Of a DNA stretch of 64,000 nt, positions 1-10,029 are shown one piece after another (position 1 is the stretch's first letter; each line of letters begins with the position of its first letter). The notes beneath the pieces were generated by a model, which saw nothing but the letters and a program-made list of their open reading frames with translations, was not told the DNA's origin and made no database searches. Both the position numbers and the translations under genes were made by a program. The stretch comes from Plantago major. Its lineage: Eukaryota > Streptophyta > Magnoliopsida > Lamiales > Plantaginaceae. The DNA is taken from positions 64,839,187-64,903,186 of the forward strand of contig CM048839.1 in NCBI GenBank assembly GCA_026545765.1, written 5' to 3'.

Positions 1-516
1 GCCGTTGATCCTCTCCAATCCAAGGGTCGTACCGCTCTGCGAATGGATGGCTGCCAGAACATCGCATTTAATGCTGGACAGACGCGTCACATCAATCGGA
101 CTGGGCGCCCCAACCGTTGATGTCGTCCTGATACAACGGTCGCGTCTCTTTACTCGGGATCTTTCTCCGTGGGCGAGCAGACAACTGTTAGGCCTCTTGG
201 GCTCTGAAGAGGACAAAATCAACAATCAACGAGCACTTCAGACGGTGGCCGGATCCTAAGCGTACTCGGACACATATATCTCGGATCTGAAATACCTTTT
301 CCTCTGATCCAGTTATGCGATAACTCGATTTGTAGGCGGAAAAAAAGGGAAAGAGATATAGTGAATCCTTGAGGGCACGGACGACGGATCATGACACAAA
401 AGGATTTCTTCCTTTTTGTCTTAATTAACGATTCGAACACGCTCCACAGACACGACTAATCCCTCATAAGTTACCAACTATCTTCTACTAAGATACTTGG
501 AAACTGGGGGGACATA
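1..516 (+). other. 3' noncoding tail and polypurine tract of Tat-like element H
   Basis: No convincing coding region is visible. The last 18 bases (499-516) form a purine-rich tract ending GGGGGGACATA directly before the LTR at 517, which is where an LTR element primes plus-strand synthesis. The reverse complement of about 440-516 closely matches 7687-7740, the tail of element F, so both belong to one family. The rest of element H, including its 5' LTR, lies left of the window. Confidence 0.6.
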
Positions 517-1356
517 TGTTGATACGGAAATATGTCCAATCCGTTAAGGGCGCCATAGAGTGTGTCCTAAAGCGCATCACGGCTTAACTAGCCAATTCAG
601 TACTGGTCCGACCTCACATGGTCCGCCCAAAGTGAATCGGCCAGTGTGCTGAGGTCTCTACATCCCCACAGCTAGTCCGAGCTGGCTAAGGAAAGGACTT
701 CCAAACCTGACCATGTCAGTACAGAGATGCCTAACGGACCGTACGAGAGAATCTCGGACACCACCATTACTCTAAGACCAAACGTATATAACAGAACCTT
801 TTGAGATACTTAGTGAGACTCGTGGCTCGGACATCGGAAGTCACTGAGGCGATCAACCAAGCGGGCAGTGCATCCGAGGGACTAACATGGACTGAGGCGG
901 AGCAGTACTCTCGGAGGAAAAGGTCCAAACTACCCTCGGGGCCCACTTATCGGTATTGGATCCTTTGTCCACTAATGGGCCGTGGGCGAAAGGTAACATT
1001 GGTGTCCAAATCTGGATCGTACACTTGGCATCATCTCATGAGCTACCTCATGAGTATCGATATCTATAATCTGACTCAAGGTCCAAGACCTGAAGGTAAG
1101 AGAAAGGACGGGACAAGTCACGAACCATATTAATACTTCCCTCACAACTATTACATTGAGAGCTTCCAACTCTCTCTCGAGTAAAGTCTCTTACCGGATT
1201 GACATAGGCAATCCGGGCATCCAGTTCTAACCCCGCTTAGTCGTTTGGTGACTGATTGGACGAGTAATCCTTCGGAGTTCAAGTAGGAGGTGGGCTACAG
1301 ACCGGGTCGCTTGTAATAAGTTCAGTTGGTTAGTGTTCGAGGTTCACCCCTCAACA
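517..1356 (+). repeat. 3' LTR of Tat-group Ty3/gypsy element H
   Basis: This 840-bp repeat begins TGTTGATACGG and ends CCCCTCAACA, so its termini are short inverted repeats. It is the reverse complement of 5425-6272 along its whole length, with moderate divergence. A TATA-like stretch, CGTATATAACAG, lies near 784-795 and would define the U3/R boundary. The purine tract on its left marks it as a 3' LTR in plus orientation. The base after it (1357) resumes the RNase H region of minus-strand element G, so H appears inserted into G. The target duplication cannot be checked because the other end of H is outside the window. Confidence 0.8.
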
Positions 1357-2471
1357 CCTCCCACTCTTCCAGTGGAAGAACCATCCACTTCCAATGTCCA
1401 GATATCGGAAGGATGTTTTTTGGTTTGGAGATCTCCTGCGAGCTGCTGAGGTTCCGCTCCTGGTTCATCCCCTCCCGTGATTTCCGTTCTAATGTTGTCC
1501 GCACTGGGGTTTCTGGGAACATCACCAAGTAGAAACATTTGGTTGACCCGAGTCTCCCCATCTGACAAAGGAAAGGGCCGATTGATGAACTGGGCTTCCT
1601 CGAGGTTTTCCGGGTTGAACATTGGCGGAACTGGCTTTCGGACAATATGCTTGGTGATTAAGCACTCGAGCACCTGCTTGTCAGGGACTTTCTCTGAATC
1701 CTTCTCTGGATAATCCGCTAAGAAGTCGGTGAGGACTTGAGCCTTTTTGGCTGACGGAGCCTGGTAGCAAATGTCGTATTCACTTAGCTCGATCGCCCAC
1801 TTAGAGAGTCGTCCTGATTGGTCGGGCTTTCCTAGGACCTCGTTGAGGTTCTTCGGATGGGGCAAATCTAAGATTGCCTTGATCTTCTCGGGGTTTGCAC
1901 TTATCCCTCTTTCTGTGACCATGTATCCCAGAAACTTTCCTCCTTTCACCCCGAACGTACACTTTTCGGGGTTCAACTTCATACCATACTTCCGAAGAAT
2001 GGAAAAGCAATTGTTGAGATGCTCAATATGCTCTTCCTCAGTCTTACTTTTAACAAGCATATCATCTACGTAGACTTCCATAGTCTTGCCCAACTCCTCC
2101 TTGAACATTTTATTCACCAACCGCTGGTATGTAGCTCCCGCGTTCTTCAACCCGAATGGCATCACCTTGAAACAGTATACTCCTCCTGCCGCGAAGAAGG
2201 CTGTTTTCTTGATGTCGTCCTTGGCCATCCGGATTTGATAGAAGCCCTGATATGCGTCCATGAAGCTTAGGAGCGCACATCCCGCGGTAGAATCTACCAA
2301 CTGGTCTATGCGAGGTAGGGGATAAGGATCCTTTGGGCAAAACTTGTTGAGCCTTGTGAAGTCGTTGCACATCCTCCACTTTCCAGGGGCCTTCTCGACG
2401 AGTACCACGTTACAGACCCAGTCCGAGTACCTAACTTCTTCAATGTGCCCGGCTTTCAAGAGCCGGTCCAC
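1357..2471 (-). pseudogene. Element G pol: reverse transcriptase and start of RNase H
   Basis: The translation carries classical Ty3 RT features. WRMCNDFTRLNKFCPKDPYPLP is represented around the first 60 residues, FMDAYQGFYQI follows (RT motif with catalytic Asp), PFGLKNAGATYQRLVNKMF comes next, and the catalytic YVDD box is in MEVYVDDMLVKSK. FLGYMVTERGI marks the RT thumb. The frame ends in TLEVDGSS, the first acidic motif of RNase H, immediately before the LTR of H. In this family RT copies the element RNA into cDNA inside a virus-like particle. The remainder of RNase H and integrase is not adjacent. Confidence 0.85.
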
Positions 2472-3261
2472 TTCCGTAGATATGATTGCGTCCTTGACTG
2501 GGCCAAAGTCTTTCCTCTTACATCGGATATATTTGATCGAGGATCCATGTTGAGACGGTGAGCAGTGATTCTCGGATCTATTCCTTCAAATCATCGTACT
2601 CCAAGCAAATCGTCCTGTTGTCTCGGAGACAAGCAATAAGTTTTATCTCCATACATGCTCATCTCTGTTCGATTCTAGTCTTCTTATCAGGGCTTCCAAC
2701 AACAATCTCGATTTCCTTGAGAGTTTCGTGAGGCTCGATCCGTGCGATTCTAGGGAACTTCTCCTTGAACTTCCTACCCCTATCTGCGGATTCTCTGTTT
2801 GGGGAGAACAACTCTCGGATCGGAGGTCACCGTGTTGCCAAAGCAGGTGCGGATGCCCTTCTCGTGGACATAATGTAACACTCCCAAGCTTCTCGGATGT
2901 TTCCTACCTCTTCTCCTACTCAAGGAGTAGGAAATTTCGATACATTGTGTAAGGTGGATGAGATAGCCCGGAATTGATTGAGTCCTGGGCGCCCAAAGAT
3001 GGCGTTATAGTCGAAGGTCCGAACAACCACGACAAATCGGACCGACTATGTTACCCTGGCCGGGAAGGTTCCGAGTGAAACGTGCAACGTAACACTTCCT
3101 AGTGGTCGAACAGTTCCTCCTCCAAACCCTAGTATAGAGGTGTGAACTCTGTCGTAGCGGATTCTTCCACTCCATCGATCTAGTGTCCTCTTAGAGATGA
3201 TATTGAAGAACTCCGGTATCCAGAATTTTGTTCACTCGATAAGTCGCGATGGTCAACGAAA

Positions 3262-3828
3262 CTACAAGAGGAACGTCCGGGTCATCAATCTCCTGGCCTC
3301 CTGCCGAGGAGGGGGAATTTCGCTATCGTCGAAAGATATTGCATTTGTTCCTCGAATCGCGGGGGCACCGTACGCCCTGTCATTGTTCTGAAGGTTTTGG
3401 GCGGTCCGCTCCCTCGCATTCCTGCTATCACCTCCAGAGGGTCCGCCTGCGATAGTGTTGATCACTCCGCTGTACGGAGGGTTCTCCATTTTCGTCTCGT
3501 CGCCATATCCGTACGGATGTCCTCCCCTGTGTGGCGGATAACCCACTGGCGGAGGTGGCAAAGATAGTGGGCGAGGTGGTGGGTCAGTAGCGTTATCCTC
3601 CCTCCTCCGCCCCGTTCTATCGTGCCTGGAGGGCTCGTCCGCATATATGTGCTCCTTCAACTTGCCTTCTCTCACCAGGTGTTCGACCTCTGTTTTAGCG
3701 GATACGATCGTGGTCTCATGGCCTCTGCTCTTGTGAAATTTGCAGTATCCCTTCGCATTTCTGTTTCTCCGATTGTGGGATGGCTTTGGCCATTGGATGT
3801 CCAACTTTTTCTCAACAATAGTGGCCAA
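3262..3828 (-). pseudogene. Element G gag C-terminus / protease region
   Basis: The reading frame contains YCKFHKSRGHETT, a zinc-finger-like stretch typical of the gag C-terminus in Tat elements. A proline- and arginine-rich linker follows, then INTIAGGPSGGD and AISFDDSE, which resemble the stretch leading to the aspartic protease in this group. It sits between the capsid part (3845-4956) and RT, as expected. About 2500-3260 should hold the protease but has no long open frame. Confidence 0.6.
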
Positions 3829-3844
3829 GATGTCAGATCTCGGC

Positions 3845-4956
3845 TTATTGAGGCGCGTGTAGTCCGCGAATCTCCTGGGCGGACTCCTCTCCCTGTAAAT
3901 GCCTTTGTCTCTGTGATCTTTCTTCGGGTCGAACTTCCCCTGGCGTTGCTCTTATTTTTGCGGTTCCTTTCCCTTCTTGATCACCTTTCGGTGATACGTT
4001 CCTTCGGTATTCTTCTCCGTACATCACCTCCTCACAGATGTCATCCAAGTGCTTTTCGCTCCTCACTTCCTGACTAGAGAGCTTCCTCCGCAGCTCGGAG
4101 TTGTAAGTATTAGCGTACAGCTGACGGACCCGTTCTTTAATACTATGGGGCTCAACTCGGAGTACTTCCGTATTGAAGCGATCTAGGAAAGTTCGAAGAT
4201 CTTCCTGTTCCCTTTGGATGACTTCAGCCATGTGCTTTACAGTACGTTTTCTTCTTTTTGATTTTCCGAATCGTGCTAAGAATTTTGAAGACAGATCTAC
4301 ATACGACCTTATTGACTTGTTTGGCAAAGCGGTGTACCAATCTATAGCCGTGCCGAAGAGGGTGGATGAGAACGTAAGGGCTTTAGTATTGTCACTCAGT
4401 CCCTTGGAATCCATCTTGCTGTTGTACCTTGTCAGGTGACCCACGGGACAAGTATCCCCATAGTAGTATTCCAAGTTCGGAATCACTTGGTCCGAGTTTC
4501 TATTTCTTTCCTTTTCCCTCATGATATCATCACACAGAGGGTTTGGTGCACTTGTAGTGATCTGCTCGTGGTCTTTTACCAGACGTCCGAGGTTCAGGAT
4601 TTGGGTTTCCAAAGCTTTTTGTTGGGCGTAAATTTCATCGGTATCATGACCTCTCCAATAGTGGATGGTGCGACATCCGCGGGGAGTTCGTCTAGCCGGA
4701 CAACTGGAATGGTTTCTGCTACATGATCCCTGTTCCTCATGGGAGCTTGTCGCGGACCTCCTGGCTGCCTGTTACCTCCTTCTTGGTACTCTCTCCTCCC
4801 ATTCGGGCTTCCTTCGCCCTGAACTTGCGAAGCAGAGGCCCGTCGGTCTAGAAGATTTTGCAAATCCTCATGGTGCGGCTGATCTCCCAACCTCTGTTGG
4901 ATCGGATGCTGTCTGTTTCTTGACAAGGCGGGCTCAGCTTGAACCGGAGTAACCAC
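3845..4956 (-). pseudogene. Element G gag (capsid, retrotrans_gag-like)
   Basis: Two overlapping frames on the minus strand cover the gag region. The second carries a retrotransposon gag signature: YNSKMDSKGLSDNTKALTF, GTAIDWYTALPNKSI, FLARFGKSKRRKRT and QREQEDLRTFLDRFN. Residues before it are glutamine- and arginine-rich and probably disordered. Gag forms the particle that packages element RNA. The region is degraded. Its position just downstream of the 5' LTR, primer site and leader supports the call. Confidence 0.8.
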
Positions 4957-5405
4957 TGGCGGAGTGGCTTGCTGAGGATGGGCATTGTTAGACCCTAGTC
5001 ATCCTTGGATAATCGTGAGCAACCTATCAAACTGAGTTTCGCTTAATCCGAGGTAAACATGCGGACAACGCGACCATCGGGCATCGTAAACTGTTGACCT
5101 GTGGTAGGGCCTTGAGCTTCTGCCGGAGAAGCTCGTGCTACCCCTTCTCCATGGTCCGTAAGCACGATATTCACAGGGACACTTTGGCCTCCTCTAAGCG
5201 GGGCATCTCTTTCCTCATCCGAGGATGGGCTGGCGGTCCGCCCGTCGCTCGGATATATCCTTCCAGCGTTCCTTCCGAAATACGACGCCGTCCCGGGTGG
5301 CGGACGTCCTCGTGGGTGTGGTGGTGGTGTTCACGCTGCTGACTAGTCCGGTTTTGTCGTTCTAGCCATCAGCACAACACAAACACAGATCTTTTTGTAA
5401 AGTTT

Positions 5406-5424
5406 CCCACAGACGGCGCCAAAA
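5406..5424 (-). promoter_or_regulatory. Primer-binding site of element G
   Basis: The minus strand reads TTTTGGCGCCGTCTGTGGG immediately inside the 5' LTR. TGGCGCC followed by GTCTGTGGGAA is the recurrent start of the internal region in many plant Ty3 elements, where a tRNA 3' end primes minus-strand cDNA. Confidence 0.75.
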
Positions 5425-6272
5425 TGTTGAGGGATAAACCTCGAACACCGACACTACTACTGCAAGTAACCTAATCTAAGATCCATCTCCGACTTGAAGT
5501 TGAGAGAAGGCTTGCCCGAGCAAGAGCACCTGAAAGGACTAAGTGGGGGGGGGGGGGGTTAGAATGGGTTACCCGGATTGCCAAAGTCAATCCGGAAGGA
5601 GGATTTACTCAAAGAAGAGATGATAGCTCTCAATGCAATAGTAATGGGAAAGGTATTATGTCCCAGGAGACTTAGGGATAGTTGCTTTGATCTTGCTTAC
5701 CTTAAGGTCTTGGACCTTATGCTATATTTATAGTTATCATGTACTTATGAAGAGGTTCATAAGATGATGCCAAGTGTATGATTCAGATTTGGACACCAAT
5801 GCTCCCTTTGGCCCATAGCCCAATAGTGAGCGATGAGTCGAATACCGCAAAGTGGGCTTGGGAGGGTAGTTTGGACCTTTTCCTCCGAAATCTTGTTCCT
5901 TTGTTGGGTCCGTGTTAGTCCCTCGGACAGATCTGTCTGCTTGGTTAATCTGCTCTTGGGTAACTCTGGATGTCCGAGCCAAGAGTATTACGGAAGTATC
6001 TCAGTGGTTCTGTTATATACGTTTGGTCTTAATGTAATGGTGGCGTCCGAGATTCTCTCGTACGGTCCGTTAGGCATCTCTGTACTGTCATGGTCAGGTT
6101 TGGAAGTCCTTTCCTTAGCCAGCTCGGACTAGCTGTGGAGATGTAGTGACTTCAGCGTACTGGTCGAGTCACTTTGGTCGGACCAGTACTGAATTGGCAA
6201 GTTAAGCCGTGATGCGCTTTAGGACACGCTCTATGGCGCCCTTAACGGATTGGACACATTTCCGTGTCAACA
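5425..6272 (-). repeat. 5' LTR of element G
   Basis: This 848-bp repeat reads TGTTGAGGG on the plus strand and ends CGTGTCAACA; on the minus strand it starts TGTTGACACGG. It is the inverted counterpart of 517-1356. A TATA-like stretch lies on the minus strand near 6011-6023. A run of about 14 G lies near 5546. The outer end cuts the carboxylesterase coding sequence at 6273. Confidence 0.85.
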
Positions 6273-6919
6273 TCGTTATCCCCACCACCACCACTTGACC
6301 CGCAGATATAATCCCACAGCACGTTCGACCCACCTTCAATCCCGAAAAATGGGTGGATCAGCACCAAACCCGATACCCTCAATCCAAATCCCTCCAAATC
6401 TTTACTACCAGCACGGATCGCCATGTTATGAGCAATATTAGCTCCAGCACTGTCACCCGCGAAATACACCCGGTTGAAATCCACAAACTCGTTTATCCAT
6501 GGGTCGGTCTGATAATGAGACTCGACCCATTTGACGGCATCCCAGTAATCATCGTAGCAGGTAGGAATCGGGTGCTCCGGAGCTAATCTGTACTCGATTG
6601 AGAAGACGAGAGAAGAAGATATGGAAGATGAGGTGTTTTGGTAAGGATGATAGGTTGAGGAGTAAGCTGATTCAACTGAGAAAGCACCGCCATGGAAGTA
6701 AATGATAAGGGGTAGCTTTTTATCAGCTTTGTTTGGGAGGTATAGTCTGCCGGAGATGTTGTTTTCCGGCGAGATGATGACGTCTCTTGAAACAACGCCA
6801 GTTTGAGGATCGTGTGATGGGGGTTTGAAGTCGTGCTGGATGCATCTTTGGATCAACCCGGTTTTGTGCACCCAGAAGAATAGTCGGAAATCAGGCCTTA
6901 TCTCGCCTGATGAATCCAT
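6273..6919 (-). pseudogene. Plant carboxylesterase (CXE family), N-terminal two thirds
   Basis: The minus-strand ATG at 6919 opens MDSSGEIRPDFRLFFWVHKT, followed by the alpha/beta-hydrolase core for about 218 codons. The oxyanion motif HGGAF is at residues 76-80, IEYRLAPEHPIP at 108-119, and the nucleophile elbow GDSAGAN has its catalytic Ser at residue 157. Plant CXEs are soluble esterases of about 310-340 residues, often intronless, acting on small acyl esters. The C-terminal third with the catalytic Asp and His is absent because the LTR of G begins at 6272. The open frame also runs about 105 codons upstream of the ATG into the LTR fragment at 7187, but that part does not resemble the family. 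HGGAF and GDSAG fit CXE better than the gibberellin receptor GID1. The visible part reads cleanly, so the gene was probably functional until the insertion. Confidence 0.85.
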
Positions 6920-7186
6920 TTCCTCTATCGAAACTGACCGAGTGAGACAGAGCACCACAAATTTATTTCTTTGAAAACGAACCCAACTTTTTGGAGTCCC
7001 AATTGGTGGCTTGCATAGTTTTCCATTTGGATTTATGGATTCTTGTTTAACTAAATCTTTAGACCGGAGATCTGCTCTGTATGGTGATCGTATTAGTTCG
7101 TAAAGACGACTTGACTTACCGTTTACATGAAAATGTGTGCCATATATATAGAGATCTCCCAAAAAGGAAGGGCTCCGTTGGATCGT
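6920..7186 (-). promoter_or_regulatory. 5' leader and TATA box of the carboxylesterase
   Basis: On the minus strand CTCTATATATATGG (about 7139-7152) lies roughly 220 bp before the ATG and looks like a plant TATA box, leaving a leader of nearly 200 bases. Only about 35 bp separate it from the partial LTR of F at 7187, so the native upstream promoter has been replaced or displaced by retroelement DNA. Confidence 0.5.
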
Positions 7187-7686
7187 GCCAAGTGTAAGGC
7201 TCAGATTGCGCCAACAATGCTCTATTAGTCTCATGGCCCATTAAGGAGACTTAATCCATTTCCCTTTTGGGCTTTCGAGCGTAGTTTAGTCTTTCCTCAA
7301 GAGTTTAGAGGCTTCTGATGTCATTTCGGACATTCGTCCGAAAGGGTAGGTCCGGAGCAATGGTCCGAATGTACTCACTTGGATGTAAGATAACTTAAAC
7401 AACCTCCTAAAGTATTGTGGTTCGGATCTTGTTAACCTCGGACCCTGTCCTCTCTCTTGGTTCCTTATGAGGTCCGAGTCATACGTCCGAATTAACGTCT
7501 CCGGGTCGGATCATCATGGTGCTCGGACCATCTGTCTTGAAGGCCAAGGTTTTCAATGCTCATTTTGGGAAGGTCAAGGGTCGGACCTTCGGGTCGGACA
7601 TTGAGTCTTTTGACCTTAGATAGTCTAATACGCCTCAGGATATGATCCAAAGGCGTCTATGGATTGGATATATTTCCGTATCAACA
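7187..7686 (-). repeat. Partial 3' LTR of Tat-like element F
   Basis: The outer end reads CCGTATCAACA at 7676-7686, matching the TGTTGATACGG terminus of the LTR at 517. Internal blocks such as GCCAAGTGTA (7188-7197) align with the LTR of G at about 5768. About 500 of the usual 840 bp are present and the rest is replaced by the carboxylesterase leader. It is more diverged than the other two LTRs. TCGGA/TCCGA words are very dense here. Confidence 0.7.
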
Positions 7687-7704
7687 TATGTCCCCCTAGT
7701 TTCC
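7687..7704 (-). other. Polypurine tract of element F
   Basis: The minus strand reads GGAAACTAGGGGGACATA directly before the LTR. It differs by one base from the tract at 499-516 of element H, which confirms the family and the orientation. Confidence 0.7.
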
Positions 7705-7833
7705 ACGTATCTTAGTAGAAGATAGTTGTGGAACTATAGTTTAAAGTGGAGAGAGCGTTTTTGTTTTTCGTTCAATCCGTCCCTCAAAAGAAGAAAAAAG
7801 GTGTTTAGTCCGTGCCCTCTGAGGTCGTTATCT

Positions 7834-7835
<2 letters not shown>

Positions 7836-7872
<37 letters not shown>

Positions 7873-7890
7873 CCTCCCTCCCTCCCTCCC
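7836..7890. repeat. (CT)n then (CCCT)n microsatellite
   Basis: A pure CT run of about 32 bp passes into CCCT units to 7890. It lies in the 3' untranslated region of F. It produces a spurious arginine/glutamate frame on the minus strand that is not a gene. Confidence 0.9.
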
Positions 7891-8004
7891 ATTTTCTTGC
7901 ACCGAGTGTGGTCTCGGATATGTCGCTAAAGTGGTATTTGTAAGCAAGATTAATGTAGGTTCGAGGGGCGTAGGAAAGGGACACTTTTTGTTAGTGGTAA
8001 AATC

Positions 8005-9425
8005 GGGATGGTCCGCGGAAGGACATCCGAATGGACAGGAGTCCGTGTTACTCAAGAATTGATTTTCCGGGATAGTCCGAGTAAGGACATCCGAACGGAC
8101 GAGAGTTCGTGTGCTTAAGATAAATCATCCATCTGTTAGGAAGATGGGGTTTTATCTTATGCTAGGAATCGATTTTGCAGGATAGTCCAAGTAAGGACAT
8201 CCGAACGGACGAGAGTCTATGTTACTTCAGAATCGATTTTCCGAGATAGTCCGAGTAAGGACATCAGAACGGGCGAGAGTCCGTGTGCTTAAGATAAATC
8301 ATCCATCTATTAGGAAGATGGGGTTTTATCTTGTGTTAATAATCGATTTTTCGGGATAGTCCGAGTAAGGACATCCGAACGGACAAGAGTCCGTGTTTCT
8401 TAATAATCGATTTTCCGGGATAGTCCAAGTAAGGACATCCGAATGGACGTTAGCTTGTGTGCTTAAAATAAATCATCCATATGTTAGGAAGATGGGGTTT
8501 TATCTTGTCTTAATAATCGATTTTTCGGGATAGTCCGAGTAAGGACATCCGAAAAGACGAGAGTCCGAGTTACTTAATAATCGATTTTCCGAGATAGTCG
8601 AATAAGGACATACGCAGGCGAGAGTCCGTGTGCTTATGATAAATCATCCATTTGTTGGGAGATGGGGTTTTATCTTGTGTTAATAATAAAATTTTCGGGA
8701 TAGTCCGAGTAAGGACATCCGAACGGACAAGAGTCCGTGTTACTTAATAATCGATTTTCCGGGATAGTCCGAGTAAGGACATCCGAATAGACGAGAGTCC
8801 GTGTGCTTAAGATAAATCATCCATCTGTTAGGAAGATGGGGTTTTATCTTGTGTTAATAATGGATTTTTCGGGATAGTCCGAGTAAGGACATACGAACGG
8901 ACGAGAGTCCCTGTTAATAATCGATTTTCCGGGATAGTCCGAGTAAGGACATTCGAACGGACGGGAGTCCGTGTGCTTAAGATAAATCATCCATCTGTGA
9001 GGAAGATGGGATTTTATCTTGTGTTAATAATCGATTTTTCGGGATAGTCCGAGTAAGGACATCCGAACGGACGAGAGTCCGTGTTACTTAATAATCGATT
9101 TTACGAGATAGTCAGGAAGGACATTCGAACGGATGAGAGTCCGTGTGCTTAGGATAAATCATCCATCTGTTAGGAAGATGGGGTTTTATCTTGTGTTAAT
9201 AATCGATTTTTCGGGATAGTCCGAGTAAGGACATCCGAACGGACGAGAGTCCGTGTTACTTAATAATCGATATTCTGGGATATTCCGAGTAAGGACATCC
9301 GAGCGGACGAGTCCGTGCTTAAGATAAATCATCCATCATTGGAAGATGTCTTGTGTTAATAATCGATTTTTCGGGATAGTCCGAGTAAGGACATCTTAAC
9401 GGACGCCAGTCCGTGTGCTTGTGAT
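8005..9425. repeat. Tandem array of ~172-bp hairpin-bearing units
   Basis: The landmark GATAAATCATCCAT recurs at about 8119, 8293, 8468, 8638, 8811, 8981, 9153 and 9323, so spacing is 170-175 bp. Each unit has two half-modules containing GATAGTCCGAGTAAGGACAT and a stem ACGGAC-GAGA-GTCCGT, perfect in several copies. One longer stem per unit joins AAGATAAA to TTTATCTT, with CCATCT pairing AGATGG inside it. Units differ by scattered substitutions and short indels. No coding capacity is seen. The array lies in the 3' untranslated region of F, where Tat elements are known to amplify tandem repeats. Confidence 0.9.
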
Positions 9426-10029
9426 GGTCCAGCCGTCCGAAAGAGGATGGGGTGCCATCTCCGACGTTCCGATTATTGTTGGAATTCTTATCGTCGTGAA
9501 ATAAATATCTTGGACGGAACCGTTATTTCACCTAGTATTTTGAACTATACCGTTGGATGAATTTTGATCTACGACTGAGATTTAACCCTGAAGTGATGTG
9601 ACGTTTGGGCTTCAAAAATATCCTCCTATAAATAGGCCACCGGTCGCTTCCATTTCGCCACTTTTAGAGAGAGAATTTTTGCAATCTGAAAGAGTCCGAA
9701 GCAATTTAAGGTGATCCGAAGCGAAAGAAGGTACGCAGCAAGTGCGTTGTAAGATTCCGAAGAAGAAAACTTAAGAAGCGTCCGATGTATCCAACTGCCT
9801 TCAATCCAACCTTTGTACTTGACCCGTAAGTCTTTTGTTCGTCTTGCCTTTAGTAGTAAAACATTGAAGTTTTGGTTGTTCGGACGTAGTGTCGTCTGTA
9901 GTCCGTTCGGACATATGTAGTAAGTTTCGAAAGCTCTATGTAGTTTGTACTAATTTCGTACTAACTATGTCCGACGATGCGTGATCCTTTCCTTCGAGAC
10001 CCTTATGGACTTTAACTTAAGTTACATAA
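9426..10029 (+). promoter_or_regulatory. TATA promoter and leader of the antisense accessory gene
   Basis: TATAAATAG at 9627-9635 is followed by a CT/GA-rich leader (from about 9660) and then by the ATG at 10030. A GTAAGT at about 9829 could be the donor of a leader intron. Everything is on the plus strand, opposite to element F. No other gene is visible in the stretch. Confidence 0.5.

Larger units (their letters stand above)
1357..6272 (-). mobile_element. Ty3/gypsy (Tat group) element G, partial and broken
   Basis: Read on the minus strand the order is 5' LTR (6272 to 5425), primer site (5424 to 5406), a leader of about 450 bp, gag (4956 to 3845), zinc-finger/protease region (3828 to about 2500), then RT and the start of RNase H up to the edge of H at 1357. 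This is the usual Ty3/gypsy order. The primer site TTTTGGCGCCGTCTGTGGG is the form commonly seen in plant Ty3 elements. Coding is interrupted in several places, so it is a fossil. Integrase and the 3' LTR are not in the window; they presumably continue left of H. The 5' LTR abuts a host carboxylesterase fragment at 6273, so G is inserted in that gene. Confidence 0.8.

Noticed and set aside
517-6272. A single element with inverted LTRs
   Set aside because: The purine tract lies outside the left LTR and the primer site inside the right one, so the two LTRs belong to elements of opposite orientation.
6273-6919. Gibberellin receptor GID1
   Set aside because: HGGAF and GDSAGANIAHN are of the general carboxylesterase type; the C-terminal residues that would settle the question are missing.
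7828-8055. Minus-strand ORF with Arg/Glu repeats
   Set aside because: Its repetitive part is a translation artefact of the CT microsatellite.
8005-9425. CRISPR-like array
   Set aside because: Regular repeats and stems are present, but units are contiguous 172-bp near-copies without unique spacers, no cas genes exist, and the context is a plant Tat element 3' region.
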